From Tumebacillus permanentifrigoris (lineage in GTDB: Bacteria; Bacillota; Bacilli; Tumebacillales; Tumebacillaceae), in contig NZ_QGGL01000020.1 in assembly GCF_003148565.1 (NCBI RefSeq), positions 1-64,000 of the forward strand: a stretch of 64,000 bases of DNA, written 5' to 3'. The notes below the pieces were generated by a model. The model made no database searches. It was not told the DNA's origin and saw only the letters and a list, made by a program, of their open reading frames with translations. This document shows, in pieces, positions 19,109 to 28,788 of this stretch. A program made the translations under genes and the position numbers. Numbering within the stretch: position 1 is the first letter of the stretch; each line of letters starts with the position of its first letter.

Positions 19109-20089
19109 GTGCGCAAGGTCAACCGAAAGTCGATCTATTGCCTGTCTGCCGCAGCAGTTGCATTGCTCATCGGGGGTTCGGCCACGGCCGCAACGGCCTA
19201 CAAAACGATCTCCGTCGATGTCGATGGCAATAAGCAAACCGTCCAAGGGTTTGAGTTGGGAACGGTTGCCGATCTGCTGAAGAAGCAAGGAATTCAGGTA
19301 GGGAAAGATGACTTGGTGCAACCTACAGTGACGAAGGAACTTACTGACGGTACCCAAATTCTAGTAAAACACGCAAAAGCAATCGTCATACAAGATGGCA
19401 CAAAAGACCCGGTCTCCGTCCACACGCTCGCCGACACCGTCGCCGACGTGCTCAAGGAACTTCAGATCACCCTGAATGAAGCCGATAAACTCAGTCTTAC
19501 TGCAACAACCTCCATTGAAAGCGGACAGACGATCGCGATCACCCGTCGCACCCAAGAAGTCAAAGTCGCGGAAGAAGTAGTACCTTTTCAGACCGAACGC
19601 CAGCCAGATGCCGAACAATACACTGGCACAGAGAACGTGCTGACGCCCGGTGTGGAAGGGAAGGTCCAGATCACGACGACGGTTTACTATGAGAATGGTG
19701 AAGCCGTGGACCGCAAGGAAGATCGTAAGACCACCGCAGAGCCGGTCAACCAAGTGGTTGGTTTCGGAACTAAGCAGCGCCCGATTGTTGTGGCGTCCCG
19801 CAGCGGGGAAAACATGCAAGCTTCCAAGATGATGACGATGGCCGCTTCAGCTTACTCGATGCCAGGATCGCGCACCGCTACAGGCGGCGCCGCTGGTCAA
19901 GGTACCATCGCAGTTGATCCTAGTGTAATTCCGTTGGGAACGAGACTCTACATAGAGGGTTATGGATACGGAGTTGCTAGCGATGTAGGTGGAGCGATCA
20001 AGGGGAACCGAATTGACCTGCACTTTGATTCACAAGCTGCAGCGTTGCAATTCGGACGCAGAACGGTGCAAGTGTACGTGCTGAACTAA
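19109..20089 (+). CDS. Secreted cell-wall protein with DUF348, G5 and 3D domains (YabE/RpfB-like)
   Basis: A 326-residue exported protein, probably a peptidoglycan-acting enzyme. The signal peptide or anchor is at residues 7-28. Two DUF348 repeats follow (KTISVDVDGNKQTVQGFELG and KAIVIQDGTKDPVSVHTLA), then a G5 domain (about 150-220). The C-terminal 3D domain (about 245-326) has its Asp residues in IAVDPSVIPLGTRLYI, ASDVGG and NRIDLHFD, as in MltA-like lytic transglycosylases. It is similar in layout to Bacillus YabE and the stationary-phase YocH/YuiC group. GTG start. It has its own promoter and terminator. Confidence 0.92.
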   Translation: MRKVNRKSIYCLSAAAVALLIGGSATAATAYKTISVDVDGNKQTVQGFELGTVADLLKKQGIQVGKDDLVQPTVTKELTDGTQILVKHAKAIVIQDGTKDPVSVHTLADTVADVLKELQITLNEADKLSLTATTSIESGQTIAITRRTQEVKVAEEVVPFQTERQPDAEQYTGTENVLTPGVEGKVQITTTVYYENGEAVDRKEDRKTTAEPVNQVVGFGTKQRPIVVASRSGENMQASKMMTMAASAYSMPGSRTATGGAAGQGTIAVDPSVIPLGTRLYIEGYGYGVASDVGGAIKGNRIDLHFDSQAAALQFGRRTVQVYVLN

Positions 20090-20118
20090 AGCTTTCTATA
20101 CCTGTTAGACGATGCAAT

Positions 20119-20157
20119 CCGCCGTTTGGTTACAGCCAAACTGGTGGTTTTTTTTTC
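20119..20157 (+). terminator. Terminator after the 3D-domain protein gene
   Basis: Arms ccgccgtttgg and ccaaactggtgg with loop ttacag are followed by nine T. Confidence 0.85.
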
Positions 20158-20238
20158 TCTTTTTCCTGTCATAGATTTCTACGGTTTCTCATAGATTCTA
20201 GTACAAGAGTTCAGAGAGCCGAAGGAGTCGATGATGAC

Positions 20239-21174
20239 ATGGACCAGCCTAATCTCAACACGCAGCCGAACCGTCAGATGTCAGATCGTGAACATATCAC
20301 CCCGAACCAAGACCGTTCGGGCATCCGCTTTCCCTCGCGCCACCTGCGCAACTTCAATCCGCGCCAAGCACTTGCCCTGCGCAGTGAACGGGCAGTTGGG
20401 GCAAAACCTGCTTACTTGCTACCCGCCCTGCTCGCCATCGTGACCGGCGTTGTGCTTGGGGTGCTGTTGCTCGTTTTGTTCAAAGACCAGTCTACCGAAC
20501 CGACGATCACAACCATCCCCGCCACACCAGGTCAGGCCCGCAGCGGACCAGAGGTCAAAGGGGCCGCAGAACTCGCAGGCCAGTCGATGATCGTCTGGCA
20601 GTTGGGCTCCTTCCCAGATGCAGCCAAAGCAGCGCAAGCCCAGAAGGACTTCACCAACAAAGGGATTGCCAGTGTGATTCGCGGAACCGGTCCCTTTCAA
20701 TTGTACGCCGCTGTCGCATCAGACAAAAAAACGGGAGCGGTGTTTGAAGCGGAACTCAACCAGCGCAAGGTCACTTTTTATGCGAAGGAGTTCAAGATTC
20801 CTGCGCGCCAAGGCTACATCGCCAACCTCAAGGATGCCGAAGCGCACGCTGTGGTGCAAGGTCTGCAAGCGGAAGCGAAACTCGGGCTCGACGCGATGGC
20901 GTTGCTGACCTCGGCCAAGCCCGATGCGGATAAACTCAGCGCCTTGAAGACGGCACTCACCCAGCAAAGCGCCGATCAAAAGTCATGGCATGCCCTGCTG
21001 CTAAAAGCAGGTCTGCAAGAGGAGGCGGCGCAATGCGACACCCTGCACAAGCAACTTGAGGCGGCGGTTGGTGCGCTCTCTGGCACTCCGAACTTGCTGG
21101 ATGGGCAAGCGAAATTGACTGCGTTTTTCGTCGCCTATGAAACGTTCACCGAACAACTGATTTCGGTGCAGTAA
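20239..21174 (+). CDS. SPOR-domain membrane protein, SpoIIB-like
   Basis: A 311-residue protein with a long hydrophilic, basic N-terminal cytoplasmic part, one membrane helix (about residues 61-80) and an extracellular SPOR domain (about 115-185: MIVWQLGSFPDAAKAAQAQ ... FQLYAAVASDK). SPOR domains bind denuded glycan at division septa. The position between the prepilin peptidase region and maf-radC is where Bacillus has spoIIB, whose product helps septal wall degradation during engulfment, so a SpoIIB role is inferred from topology and order. The C-terminal helical region is not recognised. RBS gaaggag precedes the start. Confidence 0.82.
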   Translation: MDQPNLNTQPNRQMSDREHITPNQDRSGIRFPSRHLRNFNPRQALALRSERAVGAKPAYLLPALLAIVTGVVLGVLLLVLFKDQSTEPTITTIPATPGQARSGPEVKGAAELAGQSMIVWQLGSFPDAAKAAQAQKDFTNKGIASVIRGTGPFQLYAAVASDKKTGAVFEAELNQRKVTFYAKEFKIPARQGYIANLKDAEAHAVVQGLQAEAKLGLDAMALLTSAKPDADKLSALKTALTQQSADQKSWHALLLKAGLQEEAAQCDTLHKQLEAAVGALSGTPNLLDGQAKLTAFFVAYETFTEQLISVQ

Positions 21175-21186
21175 CAGAGCGATCCA

Positions 21187-21219
21187 GCACTCTGTCCACC
21201 GTGGACAGAGTGCTTTTTT
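21187..21219 (+). terminator. Terminator after the SpoIIB-like gene
   Basis: A near-perfect hairpin (gcactctgtcca, loop ccg, tggacagagtgc) is followed by six T. Confidence 0.92.
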
Positions 21220-21281
21220 GCAAAAGTGTGGTACAATAAACGGCAAGAATAGGATCGCGTTCCAAAAGGAGATGTCCCCTG

Positions 21282-22700
21282 ATGACCGATGTGCGGATTG
21301 AAAAAGACTTGCTTGGAGCAAAAGAAGTCCCGAAAGCAGCCTACTATGGCATACAGACGTTGCGCGCAGTTGAAAACTTCCCGATTACCGGTATTCCACC
21401 ACATGTGGAGATGATCAGAGCGCTCGCTGCTGTCAAAAAAGCGGCGGCAATCGCCAACATGGAAGTTGGCGTCTTGAAGCGTGAGATTGGCGAAGCGATC
21501 ACGCAAGCGTCTGATGAAATTCTCGCAGGTCATCTCCATGATCAATTCATTGTAGATTCGATCCAAGGCGGCGCAGGCACCTCGATGAACATGAACGCCA
21601 ATGAAGTCATCGCGAACCGTGCCATTGAGTTTCTCGGCGGCGAGCGTGGCCACTATATGCAATGCTCGCCGAACACACACGTCAACATGGCACAGTCCAC
21701 CAACGATGTGTTCCCGACGGCGATTCGGATCGCTTCCTTGAACCTCGCCAAGGGCGTGATCGAGCAACTTGAACTGCTCCACCAAGCGTTTTCGCTGAAA
21801 GCGGTCGAGTTTGACCAAGTGATCAAGATGGGCCGCACACACTTGCAAGACGCTGTGCCGATCCGGATGGGGCAGGAATTCGAAGCGTATGCCCGCGTGA
21901 TCGGTCGTGATGTCCAGCGCGTCAAGCGTTCCTTGGACAACCTTCGTGAGATCAACATGGGTGCGACGGCGGTCGGAACAGGTCTGAACGCCGACCCGCG
22001 CTACATCGTCAAAGTGACGGAGCACCTGCGTGTGATCACCGGTCTCGACTTGCAACGCGCGGAACATCTGGTGGATGCAACGCAGAACACCGATGCGTAC
22101 ACCGAAGTGTCGGGCGCCTTGAAGATCTGTGCAGTCAACCTCTCGAAGATCTGCAACGATCTGCGCTTGATGGCGTCTGGTCCGCGCACCGGCTTGGGCG
22201 AGTTGGAACTGCCGCCGCGTCAACCGGGGTCTTCGATCATGCCAGGCAAAGTCAACCCGGTCATGGCCGAAGTCGTCAACCAAGTGGCGTTCCAGATCAT
22301 CGGCAACGATCACACGATCTCGCTGGCCTCTGAAGCGGGTCAGCTGGAGTTGAACGTGATGGAGCCCGTGCTGGTGTTCAACCTCCTGCAGTCGCTCTCG
22401 ATTCTGCAAAATGCCTTGCAGGTTTTCCGCAAGTTCCTCGTGGAAGGGCTGAAAGCCAATGTCGAGCGCTGCCAAGAACTGGTGGAGAAAAGCGTCGGGA
22501 TCGTCACGGCGATCAACCCGCACGTCGGCTACGAGACGGCGACCTCGATCGCCAAGGAAGCGATTCAGACCGGTCGTTCCGTGCGCGACATCTGCACCGA
22601 ACGTGGTGTGCTAACCCCAGAGGAGCTCGATGTCATCCTGAATCCGTTCGAGATGACCAGCCCTGGAATCTCCGGTGCTAAACTGCTTTTTGGTGAGTAA
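21282..22700 (+). CDS. aspA: Aspartate ammonia-lyase (aspartase)
   Basis: A 472-residue enzyme of the fumarase/aspartase superfamily, interconverting L-aspartate and fumarate plus ammonia. The family signature GSSIMPGKVNPV (about 316-327) forms the flexible catalytic SS loop. NTHVNMAQSTNDVFPTA and GRTHLQDAVPI are substrate-binding segments. The N-terminal RIEKDLLGAKEVPKAAYYG matches aspartases rather than fumarases, whose start differs, though the two are close. It is transcribed alone between two terminators and is not part of the usual sporulation neighbourhood, so it is a local insertion. Confidence 0.93.
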   Translation: MTDVRIEKDLLGAKEVPKAAYYGIQTLRAVENFPITGIPPHVEMIRALAAVKKAAAIANMEVGVLKREIGEAITQASDEILAGHLHDQFIVDSIQGGAGTSMNMNANEVIANRAIEFLGGERGHYMQCSPNTHVNMAQSTNDVFPTAIRIASLNLAKGVIEQLELLHQAFSLKAVEFDQVIKMGRTHLQDAVPIRMGQEFEAYARVIGRDVQRVKRSLDNLREINMGATAVGTGLNADPRYIVKVTEHLRVITGLDLQRAEHLVDATQNTDAYTEVSGALKICAVNLSKICNDLRLMASGPRTGLGELELPPRQPGSSIMPGKVNPVMAEVVNQVAFQIIGNDHTISLASEAGQLELNVMEPVLVFNLLQSLSILQNALQVFRKFLVEGLKANVERCQELVEKSVGIVTAINPHVGYETATSIAKEAIQTGRSVRDICTERGVLTPEELDVILNPFEMTSPGISGAKLLFGE

Positions 22701-22708
22701 AAACAAAC

Positions 22709-22735
22709 TCCGCCCTCGCGAGGGCGGGTTTTTTC
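22709..22735 (+). terminator. Terminator after aspA
   Basis: The self-complementary hairpin ccgccctcgcgagggcgg is followed by a T run (ttttttc). Confidence 0.9.
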
Positions 22736-22852
22736 TTGTTCTGGACAGGGTGCATGATTCTCGGTAGAATGTACCAGTATGCGCAGATAGTTTTTCTCTT
22801 TTAGGACACACTACATAAAGCCAGATTTCCCAAAAATCGGAGGGCAACCACT

Positions 22853-23443
22853 ATGCAGGAGCACCTGTTGATCTTGGCATCCGGTTCCCCGCGGCGCAAG
22901 GAGCTGCTCGGGAGCCTTGGACTGACGTTTGACATTCTGGTCAGTGAGGCGGACGAGTCTTTTGCGCCCGGACAGCCGCCCGTGGAAATCGTTCAGGAGT
23001 TGGCGTACAGAAAAGCAAGCGCCGTCGCGAATACTTTGAATGCCGGGCTTGTTTTGGGTGCGGACACAATCGTCGTCTGTGACGATGTCATCCTCGGCAA
23101 GCCGGAGGACGAAGGAGATGCCAAGCGGATCTTGCGGCTTTTGTCAGGTCGTTCTCACACGGTATACACGGGCATCGCGCTGGTGGAAGCAGGTGGAGAA
23201 CACCGTGTCGTGCGCGATGTGCGAGGTACGACTGTGGTGATGAAGGCGCTGACCGACGAACAGATCGACGCCTATGTCGCCACTGGCGAGCCGATGGACA
23301 AAGCGGGCGCCTATGGCATTCAAGGCAAGGCCTCACAGTTCATCACCCGTATCGATGGTGACTACTTCAACGTGGTCGGTCTGCCAGTCTCGTTGGTCGC
23401 TGACCATCTCGCCACGTTTGGATGTAACGTCCTGCCGCGATGA
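22853..23443 (+). CDS. maf: Maf-type nucleotide pyrophosphatase
   Basis: A 196-residue house-cleaning hydrolase that cleaves dTTP/UTP and modified nucleotides. It has the family N-terminus LILASGSPRRKELL, the catalytic GADTIV segment, and YxTGEPMDKAGAYGIQGK near residue 145. In Bacillus Maf also affects septum formation. It overlaps radC by four bases (ATGA), giving the conserved maf-radC-mreBCD order. Confidence 0.95.
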   Translation: MQEHLLILASGSPRRKELLGSLGLTFDILVSEADESFAPGQPPVEIVQELAYRKASAVANTLNAGLVLGADTIVVCDDVILGKPEDEGDAKRILRLLSGRSHTVYTGIALVEAGGEHRVVRDVRGTTVVMKALTDEQIDAYVATGEPMDKAGAYGIQGKASQFITRIDGDYFNVVGLPVSLVADHLATFGCNVLPR

Positions 23444-24150
23444 GCGAAGCCTGCTACGTGGCTGCGTCGTCAGTGCTCGTGCGTGAAATTCCTCAGGAGG
23501 ACCGTCCGCGTGAACGGTTGCGCCAAGTAGGCCCCGAGCAGATGAGCAACGCCGAACTGTTGGCGATTCTCTTGCGAACGGGTTCGCGCGGTCGTTCGGC
23601 GGTCGCCCTCGCCGAACAGATATTGAAACGGTTCGGCTCGATTCGCGATCTGCTCGAAGCCGATCTGGAAGAACTGACAGACATCCCCGGCGTCGGACTC
23701 GCCAAAGCTGCGCAAGTGAAGGCGGCGATTGAAGTCGGACGTCGGATTGCCCGGCTCTCCAACGTGTCACGGCCACGGATTCTCTCCGCCCAAGATGCGG
23801 CGGATTACATGATGGACAGGTTGCGGTTTCAGTTGAAGGAACACTTTGTGGCGTTGCATCTGGACGCCAAGCGTCGGCTGATCGGCGAAGAGATCGTCTC
23901 CGTCGGTTCGCTCGACAGCACGATCGCCCACCCGCGTGAGATCTTCAAGACGGCGATCAAGCGCAGTGCTTCGGCAATCATCTGCCTGCACAACCACCCG
24001 AGCGGTGACCCGACTCCAAGCTACGAAGACCTCGAAGTGACCCGCCGCCTCATTGAGTGTGGGCAGATCCTCGGCGTCGATGTGCTCGACCATATCGTGA
24101 TCGGGTCGCATTCCTTTTGTAGCATGCGGGAAAAAGGCTGGTTAGACTAG
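23440..24150 (+). CDS. radC: RadC family JAMM-domain protein
   Basis: A 236-residue protein. An N-terminal helix-hairpin-helix (ADLEELTDIPGVGLAKAAQVKAA without a break, about 75-98) is followed by a JAB1/MPN domain. Its metal motif is HNHPSGDPTPSYED at about 184-197, with an upstream Glu in the EEIVSVGSLDS strand. Despite the name, the function in repair is doubtful; its conserved place before mreB is well known. It overlaps maf at its start. Confidence 0.94.
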   Translation: MSEACYVAASSVLVREIPQEDRPRERLRQVGPEQMSNAELLAILLRTGSRGRSAVALAEQILKRFGSIRDLLEADLEELTDIPGVGLAKAAQVKAAIEVGRRIARLSNVSRPRILSAQDAADYMMDRLRFQLKEHFVALHLDAKRRLIGEEIVSVGSLDSTIAHPREIFKTAIKRSASAIICLHNHPSGDPTPSYEDLEVTRRLIECGQILGVDVLDHIVIGSHSFCSMREKGWLD

Positions 24151-24176
24151 GCATGACCAGTTGCTTCCTGTATAAT
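24148..24176 (+). promoter_or_regulatory. mreB: Possible promoter of mreB
   Basis: A perfect TATAAT at 24171-24176 lies 54 bases before mreB. Taking 17 bases as spacer gives a weak -35, taggca (24148-24153), overlapping the radC stop. Confidence 0.5.
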
Positions 24177-24230
24177 AGTCAAGTGTTAACATAATAAGCC
24201 CTGTCACATGTCGGGAAGGAGTTAGGCTAG

Positions 24231-25265
<1,035 letters not shown>

Positions 25266-25310
25266 TTCAGACGCTCAGCCAACCGGAACTGCAAAGGAAG
25301 TGGGTAACGG

Positions 25311-26174
25311 GTGACCCGTTTTTTTACAAGCAAACGGTTGATGGTGCTGCTGGCCAGCTTCATCTTGCTTGCCGCCTTGGTTGGGTTGACCTTGCGTGAA
25401 CGCGAGAACCCGACATGGCCGGAAAAAATGCTTATCGATGCATTTGGATGGATGCAAGGGGCCGTCTATGCTCCGGTGCAACATGTGGCGGGCTTTTTCG
25501 AAGATATGCAGCACATCAAACAACTGTACGAAGAAAATGCCAAATTAAAGGCAAACCTCAACGACTATTCGTCGATGCGCGTTCGCATTCAGGGACTGGA
25601 GCAGGAGAACAAACGACTCAAAGAGGACTTAGGGCTGAAAAGCAACAGCGTGAGCGATCTGCAATTGATCGCCGCCAACGTGATCGGGCGTTCGCCGTCG
25701 ACATGGAACTCGGAAGTCACCCTCGATGTCGGCACCAAGGACGGGGTTCAAAAAAACATGGCGGTGATCACAGCCAACCACGGTTTGGTTGGGCGTATCT
25801 ATGAAGTGACGCCTTATCACGCCAAGGTGCTGTTGATCACAGACAAAGGCAAGATGGGCATCTCCGCCAAAGTGACCAGCGATGAGTTGGGGTACGGGAT
25901 TCTCAATGGTTCCTCTGTTGATGTCTCCCAGACGAGCAAACCGATGCTGGAGATGTCTGGCATCAAGCTTGGGGCGGAGAAGGTCAAACTCGGCGATTCG
26001 GTCGTCACGTCGAATGTGTCCGATATCTTCCCACCTGGTCTGATCATCGGCAAGATCACCTCCATCGAAAACGACAAGCTCGGCCTCACCAAGATCGCCC
26101 AAGTTGAACCTGCGGCGAATCTTAACAACATGGACTTCCTCTATGTGGTGAATCAGGCCAAGACCGGTCAATAA
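25311..26174 (+). CDS. mreC: Rod shape-determining protein MreC
   Basis: A 287-residue bitopic protein with its bulk outside the membrane. A transmembrane helix spans about residues 9-26. A coiled-coil (about 65-108: IKQLYEENAKLKANL ... LEQENKRLKEDL) follows, then two beta-barrel domains typical of MreC, with a GLVGRIYEVTP segment. MreC couples MreB with class B PBPs and RodA. The GTG start at 25311 is chosen because it puts a short basic stretch ahead of the membrane helix. Confidence 0.95.
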   Translation: MTRFFTSKRLMVLLASFILLAALVGLTLRERENPTWPEKMLIDAFGWMQGAVYAPVQHVAGFFEDMQHIKQLYEENAKLKANLNDYSSMRVRIQGLEQENKRLKEDLGLKSNSVSDLQLIAANVIGRSPSTWNSEVTLDVGTKDGVQKNMAVITANHGLVGRIYEVTPYHAKVLLITDKGKMGISAKVTSDELGYGILNGSSVDVSQTSKPMLEMSGIKLGAEKVKLGDSVVTSNVSDIFPPGLIIGKITSIENDKLGLTKIAQVEPAANLNNMDFLYVVNQAKTGQ

Positions 26175-26186
26175 GGAGGTCGGCCG

Positions 26187-26696
26187 ATGCATCCCGTTTG
26201 GATCATGCTGACGATGATGGGCATGCTCGTCATCCAATCCACCGTCTTGCAAGTGCAACCGTTCTCGTTTATCGCACCGAACATCGTGTTGGTCATGCTC
26301 TTGTACGTCAGTCTCCTGCGCGGGCCGATGCTCGCGCTATACACAGGGTTGACGATCGGGCTCGTCCAAGACATTCTATTTGGTACGTACTTGGGTCCGC
26401 ACGCCTTCACCTATGCGCTAATCTGCTACTTTGCGGGGTCGACATTCCGTTCTTATTGGGCGCGTCAGTTGATCATGGTCACATTGATCGTGATTGCCTA
26501 CACGTTTCTGCAAGAGATGACTCTGTATGGGTTAGGTCGGTTGTTTGGGTTCCAGCGAATCGACATGATGGCAGCTGTGACACACAGTGTGCGCATGATG
26601 ATCTGGAACGGTATCTTTGCGCTGATCCTGTATGTGCCGTCGGTGCGTTTGTTGGCGTCCGATCGTCGCAGTACGTTAGCAGACGAAACGCTGTAA
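26187..26696 (+). CDS. mreD: Rod shape-determining protein MreD
   Basis: A 169-residue integral membrane protein with about five hydrophobic helices. The family pattern SFIAPNIVLVMLLYVSLLRG and GLTIGLVQDILFGTYLG is visible. It starts 12 bases after mreC, preceded by aaggaggt, in the normal mreBCD order. Confidence 0.93.
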   Translation: MHPVWIMLTMMGMLVIQSTVLQVQPFSFIAPNIVLVMLLYVSLLRGPMLALYTGLTIGLVQDILFGTYLGPHAFTYALICYFAGSTFRSYWARQLIMVTLIVIAYTFLQEMTLYGLGRLFGFQRIDMMAAVTHSVRMMIWNGIFALILYVPSVRLLASDRRSTLADETL

Positions 26697-26736
26697 GTCC
26701 TCGCTGAGATCTCCACTTCAGAAGGAGTTGCAGGAC

Positions 26737-28647
26737 GTGTATCACTTCAACCAGAACTCGCTCGACGAAGAACTGAAAAAGGCCACGGGGAAACGCTTGA
26801 ACTATTTGTTCGTGCTCGTCTTCGTGGCCTTAGCTATACTCATCGTCCGTCTAAGTTTTATCCAACTGGCTCAAGGCAGTGTGTATCTCCAGCGGGCGGA
26901 GACGAACCGCTACATCCAGCAATACGTTCCAGCACCACGCGGGCTGATCTACGACCGTGACCACAACGTGCTCGTCACGAACAAGCCGTCATTTGCCGTC
27001 CTGTACACCATCCTCAGCAAGGATGTGCAGGACCCGACCAAAATTGCCGGGATGTTGGCCCCCGTGTTGCATAAGCAGCCGGAGGAGATCCTCAACACGA
27101 TGGATCTCAAAGGCCAGCATTACATGCTCTCGACAGCGCGCAAGCTCGTTTCGGATGCCGGCGACCAACAAGTCGCTTTTATCAAGGAACACCAAGTCGA
27201 TCTCCCCGGTGTCAATGTGGTGGTGGAGCCGATCCGCCACTATGAGCGCAGCAATTTTGCCAGTCACATCCTCGGCTACCTGAACAACATCCCTGGCGAC
27301 TTCTGGCAAACGCACAAGGACGAGTACCAGCAGTCTGATCAGATCGGATTCGCTGGCGTGGAGAAGCAGTACGAACAGTATCTTCACGGCAAGGCTGGCA
27401 AACTGCAGGTGGAGGTCAACATCTACAACCAACCGCTCCAAGACCAGCGCCTCGTCGAACCGATCAAAGGTCATGACTTGGTGCTCACCCTCGATTCCAA
27501 CTTGCAGGCGGCAACGGAACGAGCGTTGGCGGAACGCGTAGAGAACTTGAAACGCACCGTCCGCACGGTACACAACGGTGCGGCGATCGCGATGAACCCC
27601 AAGACGGGGGAGATCCTCGCGATGGCGAGTTACCCCAGCTACGACCCGAACATCTGGATCAAGGGTGTCACAGAGAAGGAATACACCGAGCAGTTCGCAC
27701 CTGCGGAGATGAACCGTGCCATTCAACAAGTCTATCAACCGGGCTCCACCGTCAAGATGGCGACCGAATTGATCGGATTCAAGGAAGGCACGATCCGACC
27801 GGGTTCGGTCATCTATGACCCAGGTCGGATTCAAGTCGGATACCTCCCGAATGGCAAGCCGAACTACATCAAGTCATGGAAATCGATCGGCTACGCAGAT
27901 TCCTATCGAGCGCTCGCCGAATCCTCCAACGTGTACATGATCAGCTCCTTTTTGAAACTCGCAGGGTATCGCGAGGACATGCCGACAGCGCAGGTCAATG
28001 ACTTTTTACATAACCGTTTGCCGGCAACGATGGACAAGGTGATGAACTACCACAAGGAATTCGGGATGGGACCTACCACGACGGGGATCGACTTGCCGTA
28101 TGAAGCGGAGGGGCAGATCACGCGTGAAGGCTACGTGTCAGACATCGCCTTTGCCGCGATTGGGCAGACGGAGAACTACACGCTGCTCCAACTCGCGCAG
28201 TACGTCTCGACGATCGCCAACGACGGCAAACGCATGCAACCGCACGTCGTCAAGGAAATCATCCCACCCAGCGGAACCCCAGAAGTGATCCATCCGGTGT
28301 TGCAAAACACGCTCAGTTTCGCGCCGGAGCATCTGCATGCCGTGCAACAGGGCATGTACGATGTCACGAACAAGACCTATGGGACGTTCTACTCGGTATT
28401 TGGCAGGTACCCGGTGAAGATCGCGGGGAAAACGGGCACGGCAGAGACGGGGAGAGGCACGGAACACTCGTTATTTGTCGGGTACGCCCCCTATAACAAC
28501 CCGCAGATCGCCATCGCGATCCTCATCCCGGACAACGTTCGCGATGGGCACTCCTCAGACACGCTTGGGCCGCTCGCCCGGACGATGTTCGATGCGTATT
28601 TCCACTACCAGACGTCTACGCTCCAGAGGCATCAGAAAAAGCCATAG
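26737..28647 (+). CDS. mrdA: Class B penicillin-binding protein 2 (elongasome transpeptidase), copy 1
   Basis: A 636-residue DD-transpeptidase for side-wall peptidoglycan cross-linking. One membrane helix (about residues 18-38) anchors it. The pedestal contains the APRGLIYDRDHNVL segment. The transpeptidase motifs are GSTVK (catalytic Ser about 336), SSN, and KTGTAETG (about 565). The GTG at 26737 is nine bases after gaaggag; the TTG at 26728 is too close. It follows mreBCD, as expected for the MreC partner. A strong terminator separates it from the second copy. Confidence 0.93.
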   Translation: MYHFNQNSLDEELKKATGKRLNYLFVLVFVALAILIVRLSFIQLAQGSVYLQRAETNRYIQQYVPAPRGLIYDRDHNVLVTNKPSFAVLYTILSKDVQDPTKIAGMLAPVLHKQPEEILNTMDLKGQHYMLSTARKLVSDAGDQQVAFIKEHQVDLPGVNVVVEPIRHYERSNFASHILGYLNNIPGDFWQTHKDEYQQSDQIGFAGVEKQYEQYLHGKAGKLQVEVNIYNQPLQDQRLVEPIKGHDLVLTLDSNLQAATERALAERVENLKRTVRTVHNGAAIAMNPKTGEILAMASYPSYDPNIWIKGVTEKEYTEQFAPAEMNRAIQQVYQPGSTVKMATELIGFKEGTIRPGSVIYDPGRIQVGYLPNGKPNYIKSWKSIGYADSYRALAESSNVYMISSFLKLAGYREDMPTAQVNDFLHNRLPATMDKVMNYHKEFGMGPTTTGIDLPYEAEGQITREGYVSDIAFAAIGQTENYTLLQLAQYVSTIANDGKRMQPHVVKEIIPPSGTPEVIHPVLQNTLSFAPEHLHAVQQGMYDVTNKTYGTFYSVFGRYPVKIAGKTGTAETGRGTEHSLFVGYAPYNNPQIAIAILIPDNVRDGHSSDTLGPLARTMFDAYFHYQTSTLQRHQKKP

Positions 28648-28657
28648 CTGGCAAACC

Positions 28658-28689
28658 CAACCGACTCTGGTAACAGAGTCGGTTTTTCA
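28658..28689 (+). terminator. Terminator between the two PBP2 genes
   Basis: Arms accgactctg and cagagtcggt with loop gtaa are followed by five T. It suggests that the second PBP gene also has its own promoter or depends on readthrough. Confidence 0.88.
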
Positions 28690-28788
28690 TCACATTTTTC
28701 TAAGTCCAAGCAGGAGGAATCAAGTCGTGCCAAACCGAAGTAGGTGATACCTACAAGCATAGGGGTACGTACAGAAAGGAGTACACCA

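Noticed and set aside
21135-22523. 462-codon minus-strand open frame under aspA
   Set aside because: Shadow frame crossing a strong terminator; aspA is unmistakable on the other strand.
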